DNA of 64,000 nt from contig JAZNGM010000007.1 in the NCBI GenBank assembly GCA_045576455.1, forward strand, positions 1 through 64,000. Direction: 5' to 3'. This DNA is from RGIG4034 sp045576455 (GTDB taxonomy: Bacteria; Bacillota; Clostridia; Lachnospirales; Lachnospiraceae). A program made the translations under genes and the position numbers. Positions 1 to 9,393 of the stretch are shown piece by piece. The notes under the pieces are model-generated. The model did no database searches, was not told the DNA's origin, and saw only the letters and a list, made by a program, of their open reading frames with translations. Each line of letters begins with the position of its first letter. Positions within the stretch are counted from its first letter, which is position 1.

Positions 1-214
1 TTTCAGCGTAAGTAGGCTCGAAGGAAGAAGAATCACCGAGTTGGGCAGAATCTTCTACAAGCCGGACTGAAAGAATAGAATAAAAGGCAAGCTTAGTAAT
101 GGTCTTGTCTGTTAAGATAAGTCCTTTAGGAAGAATGAGCTGGTTATTGTAGTTAAGAACATCCTCGGCAGTAATCATGCCGGGAAGTAAATCAGAAGTT
201 TTTACTCTTTTCAT
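1..214 (-). CDS. N-terminal part of an HD-GYP-type signalling protein (cut by left edge)
   Basis: Reading the minus strand from the ATG at 214 gives an open frame to the window edge, beginning MKRVKTSDLLPGMITAEDV and continuing with a PKGLILTDKTITKL segment. A GGAG ribosome site lies just upstream of the ATG. This N-terminal pattern (pathway to 'LPGMVTAEDV...ILPKGTILT') is what I know from clostridial HD-GYP phosphodiesterase-like proteins, where it precedes the HD-GYP domain. The catalytic domain itself lies outside the window, so the assignment rests on the N-terminus only. It is divergent from the metK riboswitch transcript. Confidence 0.6.
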   Translation of the reverse strand, partial: MKRVKTSDLLPGMITAEDVLNYNNQLILPKGLILTDKTITKLAFYSILSVRLVEDSAQLGDSSSFEPTYAE

Positions 215-316
215 AAAAGCTCCATGTGTAGTATATGCTGCTGATATATTAGTATATTAGTAGATGAAACTATTATATATTTTTATGGGGAATATTGTCA
301 ATCTTTAATAAGGATA

Positions 317-345
317 TTGACAAATCCCCTTTTGTGGTGTAGCCT
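317..345 (+). promoter_or_regulatory. possible promoter of the metK leader
   Basis: A perfect TTGACA (317-322) is followed after 17 bases by TAGCCT (340-345), a weak -10. Transcription from here would begin about 30 bases before the S-box aptamer, as expected for a riboswitch leader. The weak -10 keeps confidence modest. Confidence 0.4.
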
Positions 346-378
346 ATCAACAGATAGGAAAATTCCATATTGTGAAAT

Positions 379-495
379 CTCTTATTCAGAGTGGTGGAGG
401 TGCATAGGACCTGTGAAGCCACGGCAACCCCGTAAAGCCGGAAGGTGCCAACCTGAGCGATTATTACCTGTGTTTTGCAGGACGAACAATAAGAG
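379..495 (+). promoter_or_regulatory. SAM-I (S-box) riboswitch aptamer
   Basis: The P1 stem is formed by CTCTTATT (379-386) and AATAAGAG (488-495). Between them are the hallmark S-box stretches: AGAGTGGTGGAGG after P1, GTGAAGCCACGGCAACC in the P2/core region, and GGAAGGTGCCAACCTG at P3. The element lies directly before metK and is followed by a terminator hairpin, so by family knowledge S-adenosylmethionine binding should stabilise P1, allow the terminator to form and switch metK off. Confidence 0.96.
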
Positions 496-519
496 GATTT
501 GATTATCGATAGTATCAGG

Positions 520-542
520 TCCGCTTATAGCGGATTTTTTTA
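520..542 (+). terminator. riboswitch expression-platform terminator
   Basis: Stem TCCGC (520-524) / GCGGA (530-534), five-base loop, then a run of seven T. It lies 24 bases after P1 of the S-box aptamer and about 80 bases before metK, the normal arrangement for transcription attenuation. Confidence 0.9.
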
Positions 543-619
543 TTCTTATTAATAGGAAAATGCACAAAAAGTAGTGAAGAAGTGCATGGTAGAATGTAGA
601 ATACGGAAAGGAAGAAAAA

Positions 620-1810
620 ATGATGGAAAAAAGATTATTTACGTCCGAATCTGTTACAGAAGGACATCCTGACAAAATGTGTGATGCCATTTCAGATGCG
701 GTTCTTGATGCATTAATGGAACAGGATCCGATGAGCCGTGTGGCTTGCGAAACCTGCTCAAGTACAGGATTTGTTGTAGTTATGGGTGAGATTACAACAA
801 AAGCTAATATTGATATCCAGAAAATTGTACGCGATACAGTAAATGAAATCGGTTACAATAAAGCAGAATATGGATTTGATGCTAATACATGTGCCGTAAT
901 GGTAGCACTTGATAAGCAGTCAACCGATATCGCGATGGGTGTTGATAAAGCATTAGAAGCTAAAGAACATACCATGAGCGATGCTCAAATCGATGCAATC
1001 GGCGCCGGAGATCAGGGAATGATGTTCGGTTATGCTTCTAACGAAACACCTGAATACATGCCATATCCGATTTCTCTTGCACATAAAATGGCTAAGAGAT
1101 TAACTGATGTACGTAAGGACGGAACATTAAAATACCTGCGTCCTGATGGAAAGACACAGGTTTCTGTAGAGTATGACGAGGCCGGTGTACCAAAGAGATT
1201 AGAAGCGGTTGTTCTTTCAACCCAGCACGATCCGGATGTGTCACAGGAACAGATTCATGCAGATATTAAGAAATATGTATTTGATGAAATTTTACCGGCA
1301 GAATTAATTGATAAGGATACAAAATTCTTTATAAATCCTACCGGCCGTTTTGTTATCGGCGGACCACACGGAGATTCCGGTCTTACAGGCCGTAAGATTA
1401 TTGTAGATACTTATGGCGGATATGCGCGTCACGGTGGTGGTGCATTCTCCGGAAAAGATTGTACAAAAGTAGACAGAAGTGCAGCATATGCTGCAAGATA
1501 TGTGGCTAAGAATATCGTGGCAGCAGGACTTGCAGATAAGTGTGAAATCCAGCTTTCATATGCTATCGGTGTAGCACATCCTACTTCTATCATGGTAGAT
1601 ACTTTCGGAACCGGTAAGGTATCAGACGAAGCTTTGGTTAAAGTGATAAGAGAAAACTTTGACCTTCGTCCTGCGGGTATCATTAAGATGCTTGATCTTC
1701 GCCGTCCGATTTATAAACAGACAGCTGCTTACGGACATTTCGGACGTACGGATATTGAACTCCCATGGGAGAAGCTTGATAAAGTAGAAGATTTGAAGAA
1801 AGCACTGTAA
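620..1810 (+). CDS. metK: S-adenosylmethionine synthetase
   Basis: Makes S-adenosylmethionine from methionine and ATP in the cytoplasm. The 396-residue product has normal family length and carries the family signatures: TSESVTEGHPDKMCD at the N-terminus, GAGDQGMMFGYA, GGPHGDSGLTGRKI and GGGAFSGKDCTKVDRSA (the ATP and metal-binding loops). A GGAAG ribosome site precedes tandem ATG codons at 620 and 623; either could be used. It is under an S-box riboswitch, so its own product is the expected feedback signal, and is closed by a strong terminator, making it a single-gene transcription unit. Confidence 0.98.
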   Translation: MMEKRLFTSESVTEGHPDKMCDAISDAVLDALMEQDPMSRVACETCSSTGFVVVMGEITTKANIDIQKIVRDTVNEIGYNKAEYGFDANTCAVMVALDKQSTDIAMGVDKALEAKEHTMSDAQIDAIGAGDQGMMFGYASNETPEYMPYPISLAHKMAKRLTDVRKDGTLKYLRPDGKTQVSVEYDEAGVPKRLEAVVLSTQHDPDVSQEQIHADIKKYVFDEILPAELIDKDTKFFINPTGRFVIGGPHGDSGLTGRKIIVDTYGGYARHGGGAFSGKDCTKVDRSAAYAARYVAKNIVAAGLADKCEIQLSYAIGVAHPTSIMVDTFGTGKVSDEALVKVIRENFDLRPAGIIKMLDLRRPIYKQTAAYGHFGRTDIELPWEKLDKVEDLKKAL

Positions 1811-1845
1811 TCTGCTTTTTGGTTGGGAATATATATATGGAAGAA

Positions 1846-1893
1846 ACCGGCTTGTTTTTCCAAGATGAATTGGAAAAATAAGCCGGTATTTTT
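1846..1893 (+). terminator. metK terminator
   Basis: Long inverted repeat ACCGGCTT-g-TTTTTCCAA (1846-1863) with TTGGAAAAA-t-AAGCCGGT (1870-1887), loop of six, followed by ATTTTTAT. Confidence 0.9.
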
Positions 1894-2000
1894 ATGTCGT
1901 TTTCAATATATATTTTTTGACGTAGCCATCTATTTGTGCTACATTTATCATGTGTAATTTTATGAGATTATCACAGATTTTAAAGGAGTGTAACCGGCAT

Positions 2001-5000
2001 ATGGCTTTTGTGCATCTTCATGTCCATACGGAATTCAGTCTTTTGGATGGTTCCAATAAAATAAAAGAATATGTAAAGCGTGTTAAGGAACTTGGCATGA
2101 ACAGTGCGGCAATTACAGACCACGGTGTTATGTATGGCGTAATCGACTTTTACCGTGCTGCCAGAGAAGAGGGAATTAAGCCGATTATCGGTTGCGAAGT
2201 ATATGTTGCATCAAACTCACGCTATGATAAAGAACTTACCGGTGGAGAGGACAGATACTACCACCTTGTTTTGCTTGCTGAAAATAATGTGGGTTATGCA
2301 AACCTTATGAAAATAGTCTCTAAGGGTTTCACGGAAGGATATTATTATAAGCCCCGTGTGGATATGGAAGTGCTGAATAAATACCACGAAGGAATTATTG
2401 CGCTTTCCGCATGTCTTGCCGGTGAAGTGCAGCGCTATATTCAGAAGGGATTAATCGATGAAGCTGAAAAAGCAGCATTAAAATATGAAGCATGCTTTGG
2501 TAAAGGTAACTATTTTTTGGAATTGCAGGACCATGGAATGCCGGAGCAGAAAATGGTTAATACCGCGCTTTTAAAAATGAGTGATAAATTGTGTATTCCG
2601 CTTGTTGCAACCAATGACGTGCATTACACCTATGCACAGGACGCAGAGCCACACGACATTCTTCTCTGTATACAGACTGCTAAGAAAGTAACCGATGATG
2701 ACAGAATGCGTTACGAAGGCGGACAGTACTATGTGAAAAGTGAAGCGGAGATGAACCTTCTTTTTCCGTACGCATTGGAGGCACTTGAAAATACACAGAA
2801 AATTGCGGACAGATGTAATGTAGAAATCGAATTCGGTCATACCAAGCTGCCGCATTATGAAGTGCCGGAAGGATATACTTCGTTTACTTATTTGCAAAAA
2901 TTGTGTGAGGATGGCTTGAAAGAGCGTTATCCCGATACTTTTGATAATTACAGGGAACGTCTAAACTACGAACTTTCTGTTATCGAGCAGATGGGGTATG
3001 TGGATTACTTCCTTATTGTATGGGACTTTATTAATTATGCGAAGCAAAATGATATTGCGGTAGGACCGGGACGTGGTAGCGGTGCCGGAAGTATTGTTGC
3101 ATATTGCCTTAAGATAACAGATATAGATCCCATTAGATATAATTTGCTTTTCGAACGTTTCCTTAATCCGGAACGTGTATCCATGCCGGATATAGATATA
3201 GATTTTTGTTTTGAGAGACGTCAGGAGGTTATTGACTATGTTGGTCGAAAATATGGCGCCGATAAAGTGGTACAGATTGTAACTTTTGGTACGATGCTTG
3301 CCAAAGGGGTTATCCGTGATGTCGGAAGAGCAATGGACCTTCCGTATGCTTATGTAGACAGCATTGCCAAGATGATTCCGAATGAATTAGGCATTACCAT
3401 AGAAAAAGCACTTCAGATTAATCCGGAACTCCGTAAATCTTACACAGAGGATGAGCAGGTGCATAAGCTTATTGATATGTGTAAGAGACTGGAAGGTCTT
3501 CCAAGACACACTTCCATGCATGCTGCCGGTGTTCTTATTTGTCCGGAGGCAGCCGATGAGTTTGTTCCGCTTTCAAGAGGAAGTGATGGTTCCATTACAA
3601 CGCAGTTTGTAATGACGACCTTAGAGGAGCTCGGCCTTCTTAAAATGGACTTTTTGGGACTCAGAACCCTGACGGTTATCCAGAATGCAGTGCGTAATGT
3701 AGAGAAAACACAAGGCATTACGCTGGATATGCAAAAAATTGATTATAATGACAGCAAAGTACTTGCCTACATCGGAACCGGTAAAACGGAAGGTGTTTTC
3801 CAGTTGGAAAGCGGCGGTATGAAAAACTTCATGAAGGAATTGAAACCGCAGAATTTGGAAGATGTTATTGCCGGTATATCCTTATATCGGCCGGGTCCAA
3901 TGGATTTCATTCCGAAATATATAGACGGAAAGAATAATCCGCAGAATATTACTTATTCCTGCCCACAGCTTGAATCAATACTGGCGCCGACTTACGGTTG
4001 TATCGTATATCAGGAGCAGGTTATGCAGATTGTACGGGATTTGGGCGGATACACGCTTGGACGAAGTGACCTTGTACGTCGTGCCATGTCCAAAAAGAAA
4101 CAGTCTGTCATGGAAAAAGAACGTGCCAACTTTATTTACGGTAACGAGCAGGAAAATGTTCCGGGATGTATAAGTATTGGTATTTCTGAAGAAGTGGCAG
4201 GTAAGATTTACGACGACATGATGGATTTTGCCAAGTATGCATTTAATAAATCCCATGCGGCAGCTTATGCCGTTGTATCTTACCAGACGGCATATTTAAA
4301 ATATTACTATCCGGTGGAATATATGGCAGCCCTCATGACTTCCGTTATAGATAATCCGGGTAAAGTATCAGAATATATTTTGACCTGCCGTTCAATGGGA
4401 ATTGAGATTTTGCCGCCGGATATTAATGAAGGCGAAGCCCATTTCTCCGTTGCCAAGGGTGGAATCCGGTATGCCCTTACCGCTATAAAAAGTGTAGGAC
4501 GCCCGGTTATAGATGCCATCATAGAGGAACGTAATGAAAGAGGCACATTTAAAAATCTCAATGATTTCCTTACGCGTACGTCGGATGGACAAAGAGATGT
4601 TAACAAACGTGCCATAGAGAATTTTATTAAGGCAGGTGCATTTGACAGTCTCGGCGGAACCCGTAAGCAGTTTATGAGCATTTATGTTCAGATTATGGAC
4701 AGTATCCATACCAATAAAAAGAATAACATGGCAGGCCAGATGTCGCTTTTTGATATAGTGGATGAGTCTGAAAAGGAAAACTTCGATGTTAAACTTCCGG
4801 ATGTCGGTGAATATACGAAGGAAATGAAATTAGCGTTTGAAAAAGAAGTGCTGGGGGTGTATATCAGCGGACATCCTTTGGAAGAATATACTTCATTATG
4901 GAGTAAAAATATTACGGCAAAGACTTCCGATTTTGTACTGGATGAAGAAACCGGTATTTGCAAATTAGAAGAAAAAGATGGTCAGTCCGTAACGATTGGC

Positions 5001-5462
5001 GGAATGATTTCCGAAAAGAAAATCAAGTACACCAAGAACGATAAGGTTATGGCTTTTTTAACAGTGGAAGACTTGGTAGGATCGGTAGAAGTCATCGTAT
5101 TTCCTAAGGACTATGAAAGAAATTCCTCAAGACTTTCGGAAGACAGTAAAGTATTTATCAAAGGACGTGTAAGTATTGAGGAGGAAAGAGATGGAAAGCT
5201 TATTCTTGAATCCATAACAACCTTTGAGGATATACCGAAAACTTTGTGGATAAAGTTCGAATCGAAAGAGCAATACGAGGAAAAAGAAAAAATGCTTCTG
5301 GATGCCATACATGATTCGGATGGTAAGGATAACGTGGGCATTTTCCTTGCAAGCACAAAGCAGATGAAAAAACTTCCGCCAAACCTGAATGTACAGGCAA
5401 ATGCTGAACTTATTCATAGGCTGGAAGAGCTTTTCGGAAAAGAAAATATTAATCTCAGGTAA
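2001..5462 (+). CDS. dnaE: DNA polymerase III alpha subunit (DnaE type)
   Basis: Replicative polymerase catalytic subunit, about 1,153 residues, usual for DnaE. It opens with the PHP-domain motifs HLHVHTEFSLLDG and ITDHGVMYG, then shows GPGRGSGAGSIVAYCL and the catalytic PDIDIDF motif of the C-family polymerase active site, a helix-hairpin-helix region, and a C-terminal OB fold (GGMISEKKIKYTKNDK, then EVIVFPKDY). An upstream in-frame ATG at 1950 lacks a ribosome site; AAAGGAG at 1982-1988 supports the ATG at 2001 despite a longish 12-base spacing, and homologues start at 'MxFVHLHVHTEFSLLDG'. The pfkA gene follows closely and may be co-transcribed, a neighbourhood common in Clostridia. Confidence 0.97.
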   Translation: MAFVHLHVHTEFSLLDGSNKIKEYVKRVKELGMNSAAITDHGVMYGVIDFYRAAREEGIKPIIGCEVYVASNSRYDKELTGGEDRYYHLVLLAENNVGYANLMKIVSKGFTEGYYYKPRVDMEVLNKYHEGIIALSACLAGEVQRYIQKGLIDEAEKAALKYEACFGKGNYFLELQDHGMPEQKMVNTALLKMSDKLCIPLVATNDVHYTYAQDAEPHDILLCIQTAKKVTDDDRMRYEGGQYYVKSEAEMNLLFPYALEALENTQKIADRCNVEIEFGHTKLPHYEVPEGYTSFTYLQKLCEDGLKERYPDTFDNYRERLNYELSVIEQMGYVDYFLIVWDFINYAKQNDIAVGPGRGSGAGSIVAYCLKITDIDPIRYNLLFERFLNPERVSMPDIDIDFCFERRQEVIDYVGRKYGADKVVQIVTFGTMLAKGVIRDVGRAMDLPYAYVDSIAKMIPNELGITIEKALQINPELRKSYTEDEQVHKLIDMCKRLEGLPRHTSMHAAGVLICPEAADEFVPLSRGSDGSITTQFVMTTLEELGLLKMDFLGLRTLTVIQNAVRNVEKTQGITLDMQKIDYNDSKVLAYIGTGKTEGVFQLESGGMKNFMKELKPQNLEDVIAGISLYRPGPMDFIPKYIDGKNNPQNITYSCPQLESILAPTYGCIVYQEQVMQIVRDLGGYTLGRSDLVRRAMSKKKQSVMEKERANFIYGNEQENVPGCISIGISEEVAGKIYDDMMDFAKYAFNKSHAAAYAVVSYQTAYLKYYYPVEYMAALMTSVIDNPGKVSEYILTCRSMGIEILPPDINEGEAHFSVAKGGIRYALTAIKSVGRPVIDAIIEERNERGTFKNLNDFLTRTSDGQRDVNKRAIENFIKAGAFDSLGGTRKQFMSIYVQIMDSIHTNKKNNMAGQMSLFDIVDESEKENFDVKLPDVGEYTKEMKLAFEKEVLGVYISGHPLEEYTSLWSKNITAKTSDFVLDEETGICKLEEKDGQSVTIGGMISEKKIKYTKNDKVMAFLTVEDLVGSVEVIVFPKDYERNSSRLSEDSKVFIKGRVSIEEERDGKLILESITTFEDIPKTLWIKFESKEQYEEKEKMLLDAIHDSDGKDNVGIFLASTKQMKKLPPNLNVQANAELIHRLEELFGKENINLR

Positions 5463-5519
5463 AAGATTGAATAAAGTGTTTAAATACTATAAAATGAAAC
5501 TCATTAGGAGGTAGAGCGC

Positions 5520-6494
5520 ATGGCTAACGAAATTAAGACTATAGGCGTTCTTACTAGCGGTGGAGATGCACCGGGAATGAATGCAGCAATCAGGGCGGTT
5601 GTCAGAAAGGCAATTTCCTGCGGAGTAAAAGTTAAGGGTATTAAAAAAGGTTATCAGGGTCTTCTCAATGAAGAAATAATAGATATGGAGAGGCATTCTG
5701 TTTCAGATATTATACAGCGTGGAGGTACTATTTTAGGAACTGCACGGTGTAGTGAATTTAAGACCGAAGAAGGGCAGAAGAAGGGTGTTGAAATCTGCCG
5801 TGAGCATGGTATTGACGGACTTGTGGTAATTGGTGGTGACGGTTCTTACAGAGGTGCGCAGGCACTTTCCAGACTGGGCATTAACACGGTAGGTATTCCG
5901 GGAACCATCGATCTTGATATAGCATGTACCGATTATACGATCGGATTTGATACGGCTATCAATACGGCAATGGAAGCTATTGATAAGGTAAGGGATACAT
6001 CTTCATCCCACGAGCGTTGTTCCATTATTGAAGTAATGGGAAGAAATGCCGGTTACATCGCACTTTGGTGTGGTGTTGCAAACGGTGCGGAGGATATTCT
6101 GCTTCCTGAAAAATATGATTATGATGAGCAAAAGATTGTAAATAACATTATTAATAACCGTAAACGCGGAAAGACACATCATATCATTATTAATGCAGAG
6201 GGAATCGGACATTCAACCTCTATGGCACGAAGAATTGAAGCGGCAACGGGTATTGAAACAAGAGCTACGATTTTGGGTTACATGCAACGTGGCGGAAACC
6301 CTACCTGTAAGGACAGATATTATGCTTCCATTATGGGAACCTATGCAGCAGATATACTTTGTCAGGGTAAGTCAAACCGTGTTGTGGCGCACAGTAACGG
6401 TGAATTTGTAGATTTTGATATAGAAGAAGCACTTGCCATGAAGAAGGATATTCCGGAATACCAATACATGGTAAGCCGTACACTTTCCATGTAA
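5520..6494 (+). CDS. pfkA: ATP-dependent 6-phosphofructokinase
   Basis: Phosphorylates fructose 6-phosphate to the 1,6-bisphosphate in glycolysis. The 324-residue length and motifs TSGGDAPGMNAAIRAVVR, IGGDGSYRGA and PGTIDLDIACTDYTIGFDTA fit the bacterial PfkA family. The nucleotide-site sequence is GGDGS, with glycine at the position that is aspartate in PPi-using enzymes, so ATP use is inferred. The usual PGTIDND is PGTIDLD here, as I recall for clostridial homologues; the catalytic aspartates are kept. Start is fixed by TAGGAGG upstream. A second, PPi-type enzyme is encoded at 28450. Confidence 0.96.
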   Translation: MANEIKTIGVLTSGGDAPGMNAAIRAVVRKAISCGVKVKGIKKGYQGLLNEEIIDMERHSVSDIIQRGGTILGTARCSEFKTEEGQKKGVEICREHGIDGLVVIGGDGSYRGAQALSRLGINTVGIPGTIDLDIACTDYTIGFDTAINTAMEAIDKVRDTSSSHERCSIIEVMGRNAGYIALWCGVANGAEDILLPEKYDYDEQKIVNNIINNRKRGKTHHIIINAEGIGHSTSMARRIEAATGIETRATILGYMQRGGNPTCKDRYYASIMGTYAADILCQGKSNRVVAHSNGEFVDFDIEEALAMKKDIPEYQYMVSRTLSM

Positions 6495-6516
6495 ACATAC
6501 TGTTGGGAGACGGACA

Positions 6517-7302
6517 ATGATTACAAGTGTAACCAATCAGAGAGTAAAAAACATAGCCTTACTCCGGCAGAAGTCCAAGTTGAGAAATGAGCAGGACGTT
6601 TTTATCGTGGAAGGTGAAAAAATGTTCCTTGAAGTACCGGAGGATAGAATTTGCGAACTGTATACCGTGCATAATGCTGCTTTTTCAAAAGCGGTACAAG
6701 AAAAGCTTGCTAATCTTAACGGGGTATTTAAGGAAGAAGTATCACAAGAAGTTTTTGACAAGATGTCAGATACTAAAACACCACAGGGAATTCTGTGTGT
6801 TGTACGCCAGTATCATTATGAGCTTGATGAATTACTTAAAAAGGAAAATCCTTTTTTGGTAATCTTAGAGAATCTGCAGGACCCGGGCAATCTGGGAACT
6901 ATTATGAGAACTGCAGAAGGGGCCGGTGTGGACGCGGTAATTATGTCAAAAGATACCGTGGATATATATAATCCTAAAACCATACGTGCCACAATGGGTT
7001 CTGTATACCGGGTGCCGTTTGTTTATGTGGAAGATATCATCGGATTAGTTCATTATTTATATAGAAGAAACATACATACCTATGCAGCGCATTTAAAAGG
7101 AGCGCATGATTACACGGATGAAAATTATACTGCGGGAACGGCATTTTTAATCGGAAACGAAGGAAACGGACTTACTGATGCGTGTGCCGATGCGGCGGAA
7201 AAGTATATTAAGATACCGATGCTCGGAAAGCTTGAATCACTTAATGCGGGAGTGGCAGCAGCCCTTCTTATGTATGAAACACTTCGCCAGAGAAGAAAGT
7301 AG
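6517..7302 (+). CDS. SpoU/TrmH-family RNA 2'-O-methyltransferase
   Basis: A 261-residue SPOUT methylase. An N-terminal RNA-binding substrate domain (from TSVTNQRVKNIALLRQKSK, about residues 1-95) is followed by the knotted methylase domain with motif 1 NLQDPGNLGTIMRTAEGAG, motif 2 FLIGNEGNGL and motif 3 ESLNAGVAAALLMYE. These are the S-adenosylmethionine-binding trefoil-knot signatures. It most resembles YsgA/RlmB-like rRNA methylases, but the target nucleotide cannot be told from sequence. It follows pfkA by 22 bases with a GGGAG ribosome site, so co-transcription is likely. Confidence 0.9.
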   Translation: MITSVTNQRVKNIALLRQKSKLRNEQDVFIVEGEKMFLEVPEDRICELYTVHNAAFSKAVQEKLANLNGVFKEEVSQEVFDKMSDTKTPQGILCVVRQYHYELDELLKKENPFLVILENLQDPGNLGTIMRTAEGAGVDAVIMSKDTVDIYNPKTIRATMGSVYRVPFVYVEDIIGLVHYLYRRNIHTYAAHLKGAHDYTDENYTAGTAFLIGNEGNGLTDACADAAEKYIKIPMLGKLESLNAGVAAALLMYETLRQRRK

Positions 7303-7330
7303 AAAAATAGCTACGGCTGAAAGGATTAAT

Positions 7331-8128
7331 ATGGGAAAGAAGATAGGTTTTATCGGCGCCGGTAACATGGCGGAAGCTATGATTGCAGGTATTTTGAAAA
7401 AAGGAGTTTTATCATCATCGGACATAATAGCTTCGAGACGAAATAAAGAAGCGCTTGATAGTTTGCATGAAAAATACGGCATAGATGTAACAGCGGATAA
7501 TAAGGAAGCTGCAAAAGCGGAAATCGTTGTACTGGCGATAAAGCCGCAGTTTATGAAGGAAGTTATTGATGAAATCAAGTCGGTAGTAACCGAAGAACAG
7601 ATTATTTTATCCATTGCTGCCGGTAAGACGATTGCTTTTATGGAAAATGAGTTTGGCGGCGTACGTAAAATTGTAAGATGCATGCCAAATACACCGGCGC
7701 TGGTGTTGGAAGGAAGTACCGGTGTCAGTCATAATAAGAACGTTTCGGACATAGAACTTAAAAGGGTACTTGATATTTTATTAAGTTGTGGCTTCGCGGC
7801 TGTGGTGGATGAAAAGCTGATGGATGCCGTGGTGGGAATCAGCGGAAGTGCACCGGCATATGTGTTTATGTTTATTGAAGCTTTGGCAGATGCGGGAGTG
7901 GCAGCAGGCATGCCGAGAAAACTTGCTTATGAATTTGCTGCCCAGCTTGTAAAAGGAAGCGCTGCCCTGATGCAGGAAACGGGAAAACATCCGGCAGAAC
8001 TTAAAGATATGGTATGCTCTCCGGGCGGAACAACAATAGAAGCCGTTAAAGTATTAGAAGATTGTGGCTTCAGAAGTGCAATAATGAATGCGGTAGAAGC
8101 CTGTGTTGAAAAATCCAAAAAATTGTAA
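7331..8128 (+). CDS. proC: pyrroline-5-carboxylate reductase
   Basis: Last step of proline synthesis: NAD(P)H-dependent reduction of pyrroline-5-carboxylate. The 265-residue product starts with the Rossmann nucleotide loop GFIGAGNMAEAMIAG and contains RCMPNTPALV, GISGSAPAYVFMFIEALADA and SPGGTTIEAVKVLE, all ProC hallmarks. The open frame extends upstream to 7178 inside the methylase gene, but the ATG at 7331, preceded by AAAGGA, is the start that aligns with the family. It follows the methylase gene by 28 bases. Confidence 0.96.
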   Translation: MGKKIGFIGAGNMAEAMIAGILKKGVLSSSDIIASRRNKEALDSLHEKYGIDVTADNKEAAKAEIVVLAIKPQFMKEVIDEIKSVVTEEQIILSIAAGKTIAFMENEFGGVRKIVRCMPNTPALVLEGSTGVSHNKNVSDIELKRVLDILLSCGFAAVVDEKLMDAVVGISGSAPAYVFMFIEALADAGVAAGMPRKLAYEFAAQLVKGSAALMQETGKHPAELKDMVCSPGGTTIEAVKVLEDCGFRSAIMNAVEACVEKSKKL

Positions 8129-8169
8129 AACCTTGAAAATATGTATAAAATGGGAAAAATCCGGAAAAC

Positions 8170-8198
8170 TTGACAAATAAAAGTTCCTTTGTTATTAT
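8170..8198 (+). promoter_or_regulatory. sigma-A-type promoter
   Basis: TTGACA (8170-8175), 17-base spacer, TATTAT (8193-8198), about 60 bases before the cell-wall-hydrolase gene at 8260. A close match to the vegetative consensus. Confidence 0.75.
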
Positions 8199-8259
8199 GG
8201 TCTGCGTAGTTTTGGAACTTGATAATTTTGTAGTTTTTTAAAGAAATCTGGAGGTTTAT

Positions 8260-9363
8260 ATGAACTCAATGAAAAAATGGATGCGGGCATTTTTAGTTGT
8301 AGCAGCATCCGTGACTATAGTTCTTTTCCTTCCGGGAAATGGAAGTATAGTTGAAGCAAAGAGTCAGCAGGTTTCGATGGGTGCAGGAGCTGCACTTATT
8401 CTTGACGCTGACATTTCAATGGGGGATGATGAACTTACTGCTTATGTAAGGTCAGTAAACGGAAGTAGCGAAATAATAGTAAAAGAAGAAACAGAATATG
8501 ATTCCGATTTTGTAATGGCAAATGTTAAGGAATCACTTAACGTAAGACAGGATCCTTACGGAAGTGCTGCTAAGATAGGTATGTTATATGCCGATTGCGG
8601 TGGTACTATTATAAGCCGTGAAGACGGCTGGACACTTCTTCGTTCCGGTAATCTTGTCGGATGGTGTAATGACAAGTATTTACTTTTTGGAGAAGAAGCA
8701 GAAGCACTTGCCCAGGAGGTAGGTGTGGTGATGGCTAAGGTTACGGCAGACGGACTCAGGGTCAGGGGAGATAAGAGTACGGACGCCAAGCTTTTAGGTT
8801 ATCTTAATAATGGTAATGTAGTAGAAGTAATAGAAGAATATACTAACGAAGATGAGTGGATTACAATAAGCTTCGAGGGAAATACGGGCTATATTCTTAA
8901 GGAATATGCTGAGATTGAATTGATTGTCGACAAAGGTGAGACAAAAGAGGAAATAGCAGCACGTGAAGAAGAAGAGAAAAAAGAGAGAAGAAAACATTAT
9001 AAGGATATTGATTCTTATACCTCTCATATGACGGATTTGGAACTTCTTGCAGCACTTATTTATTGTGAAGCAGGAAACCAGAGTGCTGAAGGTAAGCTTG
9101 CAGTCGGTGCGGTTGTTATGAACCGTGTGAAATGTCCTTCTTATCCGGATACCATCCGGGGTGTAATCGGTGCATCAGGACAGTTCTCTCCTGTTGCCAG
9201 TGGATTCCTTAAGAAGGTAATTACGGAAAAGAAAGTACCGCAAAGTTGTTACGAAGCGGCTCAGAAAGCCATGAACGGTGAAACGCCGGTAGGTTCTGCA
9301 ATGCATTTCAGACGTGCAGGAAAACGCGAAGGTATTGTAATAGGAGATCACGTATTCTGGTAA
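8260..9363 (+). CDS. secreted SH3-domain protein with SleB-like cell wall hydrolase domain
   Basis: A 367-residue exported protein. A signal peptide (KKWMRAFLVVAASVTIVLFL, ending near VEAKS) is followed by two SH3-type wall-binding repeats at about residues 85-150 (SLNVRQDPYGSAAKIG) and 155-215 (GLRVRGDKSTDAKLLG), a charged Glu/Lys/Arg-rich linker at about 225-245, and a C-terminal Hydrolase_2 domain from about 255 (LLAALIYCEAGNQSAEGKLA, AVVMNRV, QFSPV, AMHFRR). The glutamate in YCEAGNQ is the likely catalytic acid of the SleB lysozyme-like fold. Role in spore cortex or vegetative wall turnover cannot be separated from sequence. GGAGG precedes the ATG. Confidence 0.9.
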   Translation: MNSMKKWMRAFLVVAASVTIVLFLPGNGSIVEAKSQQVSMGAGAALILDADISMGDDELTAYVRSVNGSSEIIVKEETEYDSDFVMANVKESLNVRQDPYGSAAKIGMLYADCGGTIISREDGWTLLRSGNLVGWCNDKYLLFGEEAEALAQEVGVVMAKVTADGLRVRGDKSTDAKLLGYLNNGNVVEVIEEYTNEDEWITISFEGNTGYILKEYAEIELIVDKGETKEEIAAREEEEKKERRKHYKDIDSYTSHMTDLELLAALIYCEAGNQSAEGKLAVGAVVMNRVKCPSYPDTIRGVIGASGQFSPVASGFLKKVITEKKVPQSCYEAAQKAMNGETPVGSAMHFRRAGKREGIVIGDHVFW

Positions 9364-9393
9364 TAACATAATTATATACAAGGGGGTATTTTT

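Noticed and set aside
317..502. An open frame across the metK leader
   Set aside because: It is the S-box riboswitch; the conserved RNA motifs explain the sequence.
1950..2000. Upstream ATG extension of dnaE
   Set aside because: No ribosome site; the family start and AAAGGAG support 2001.
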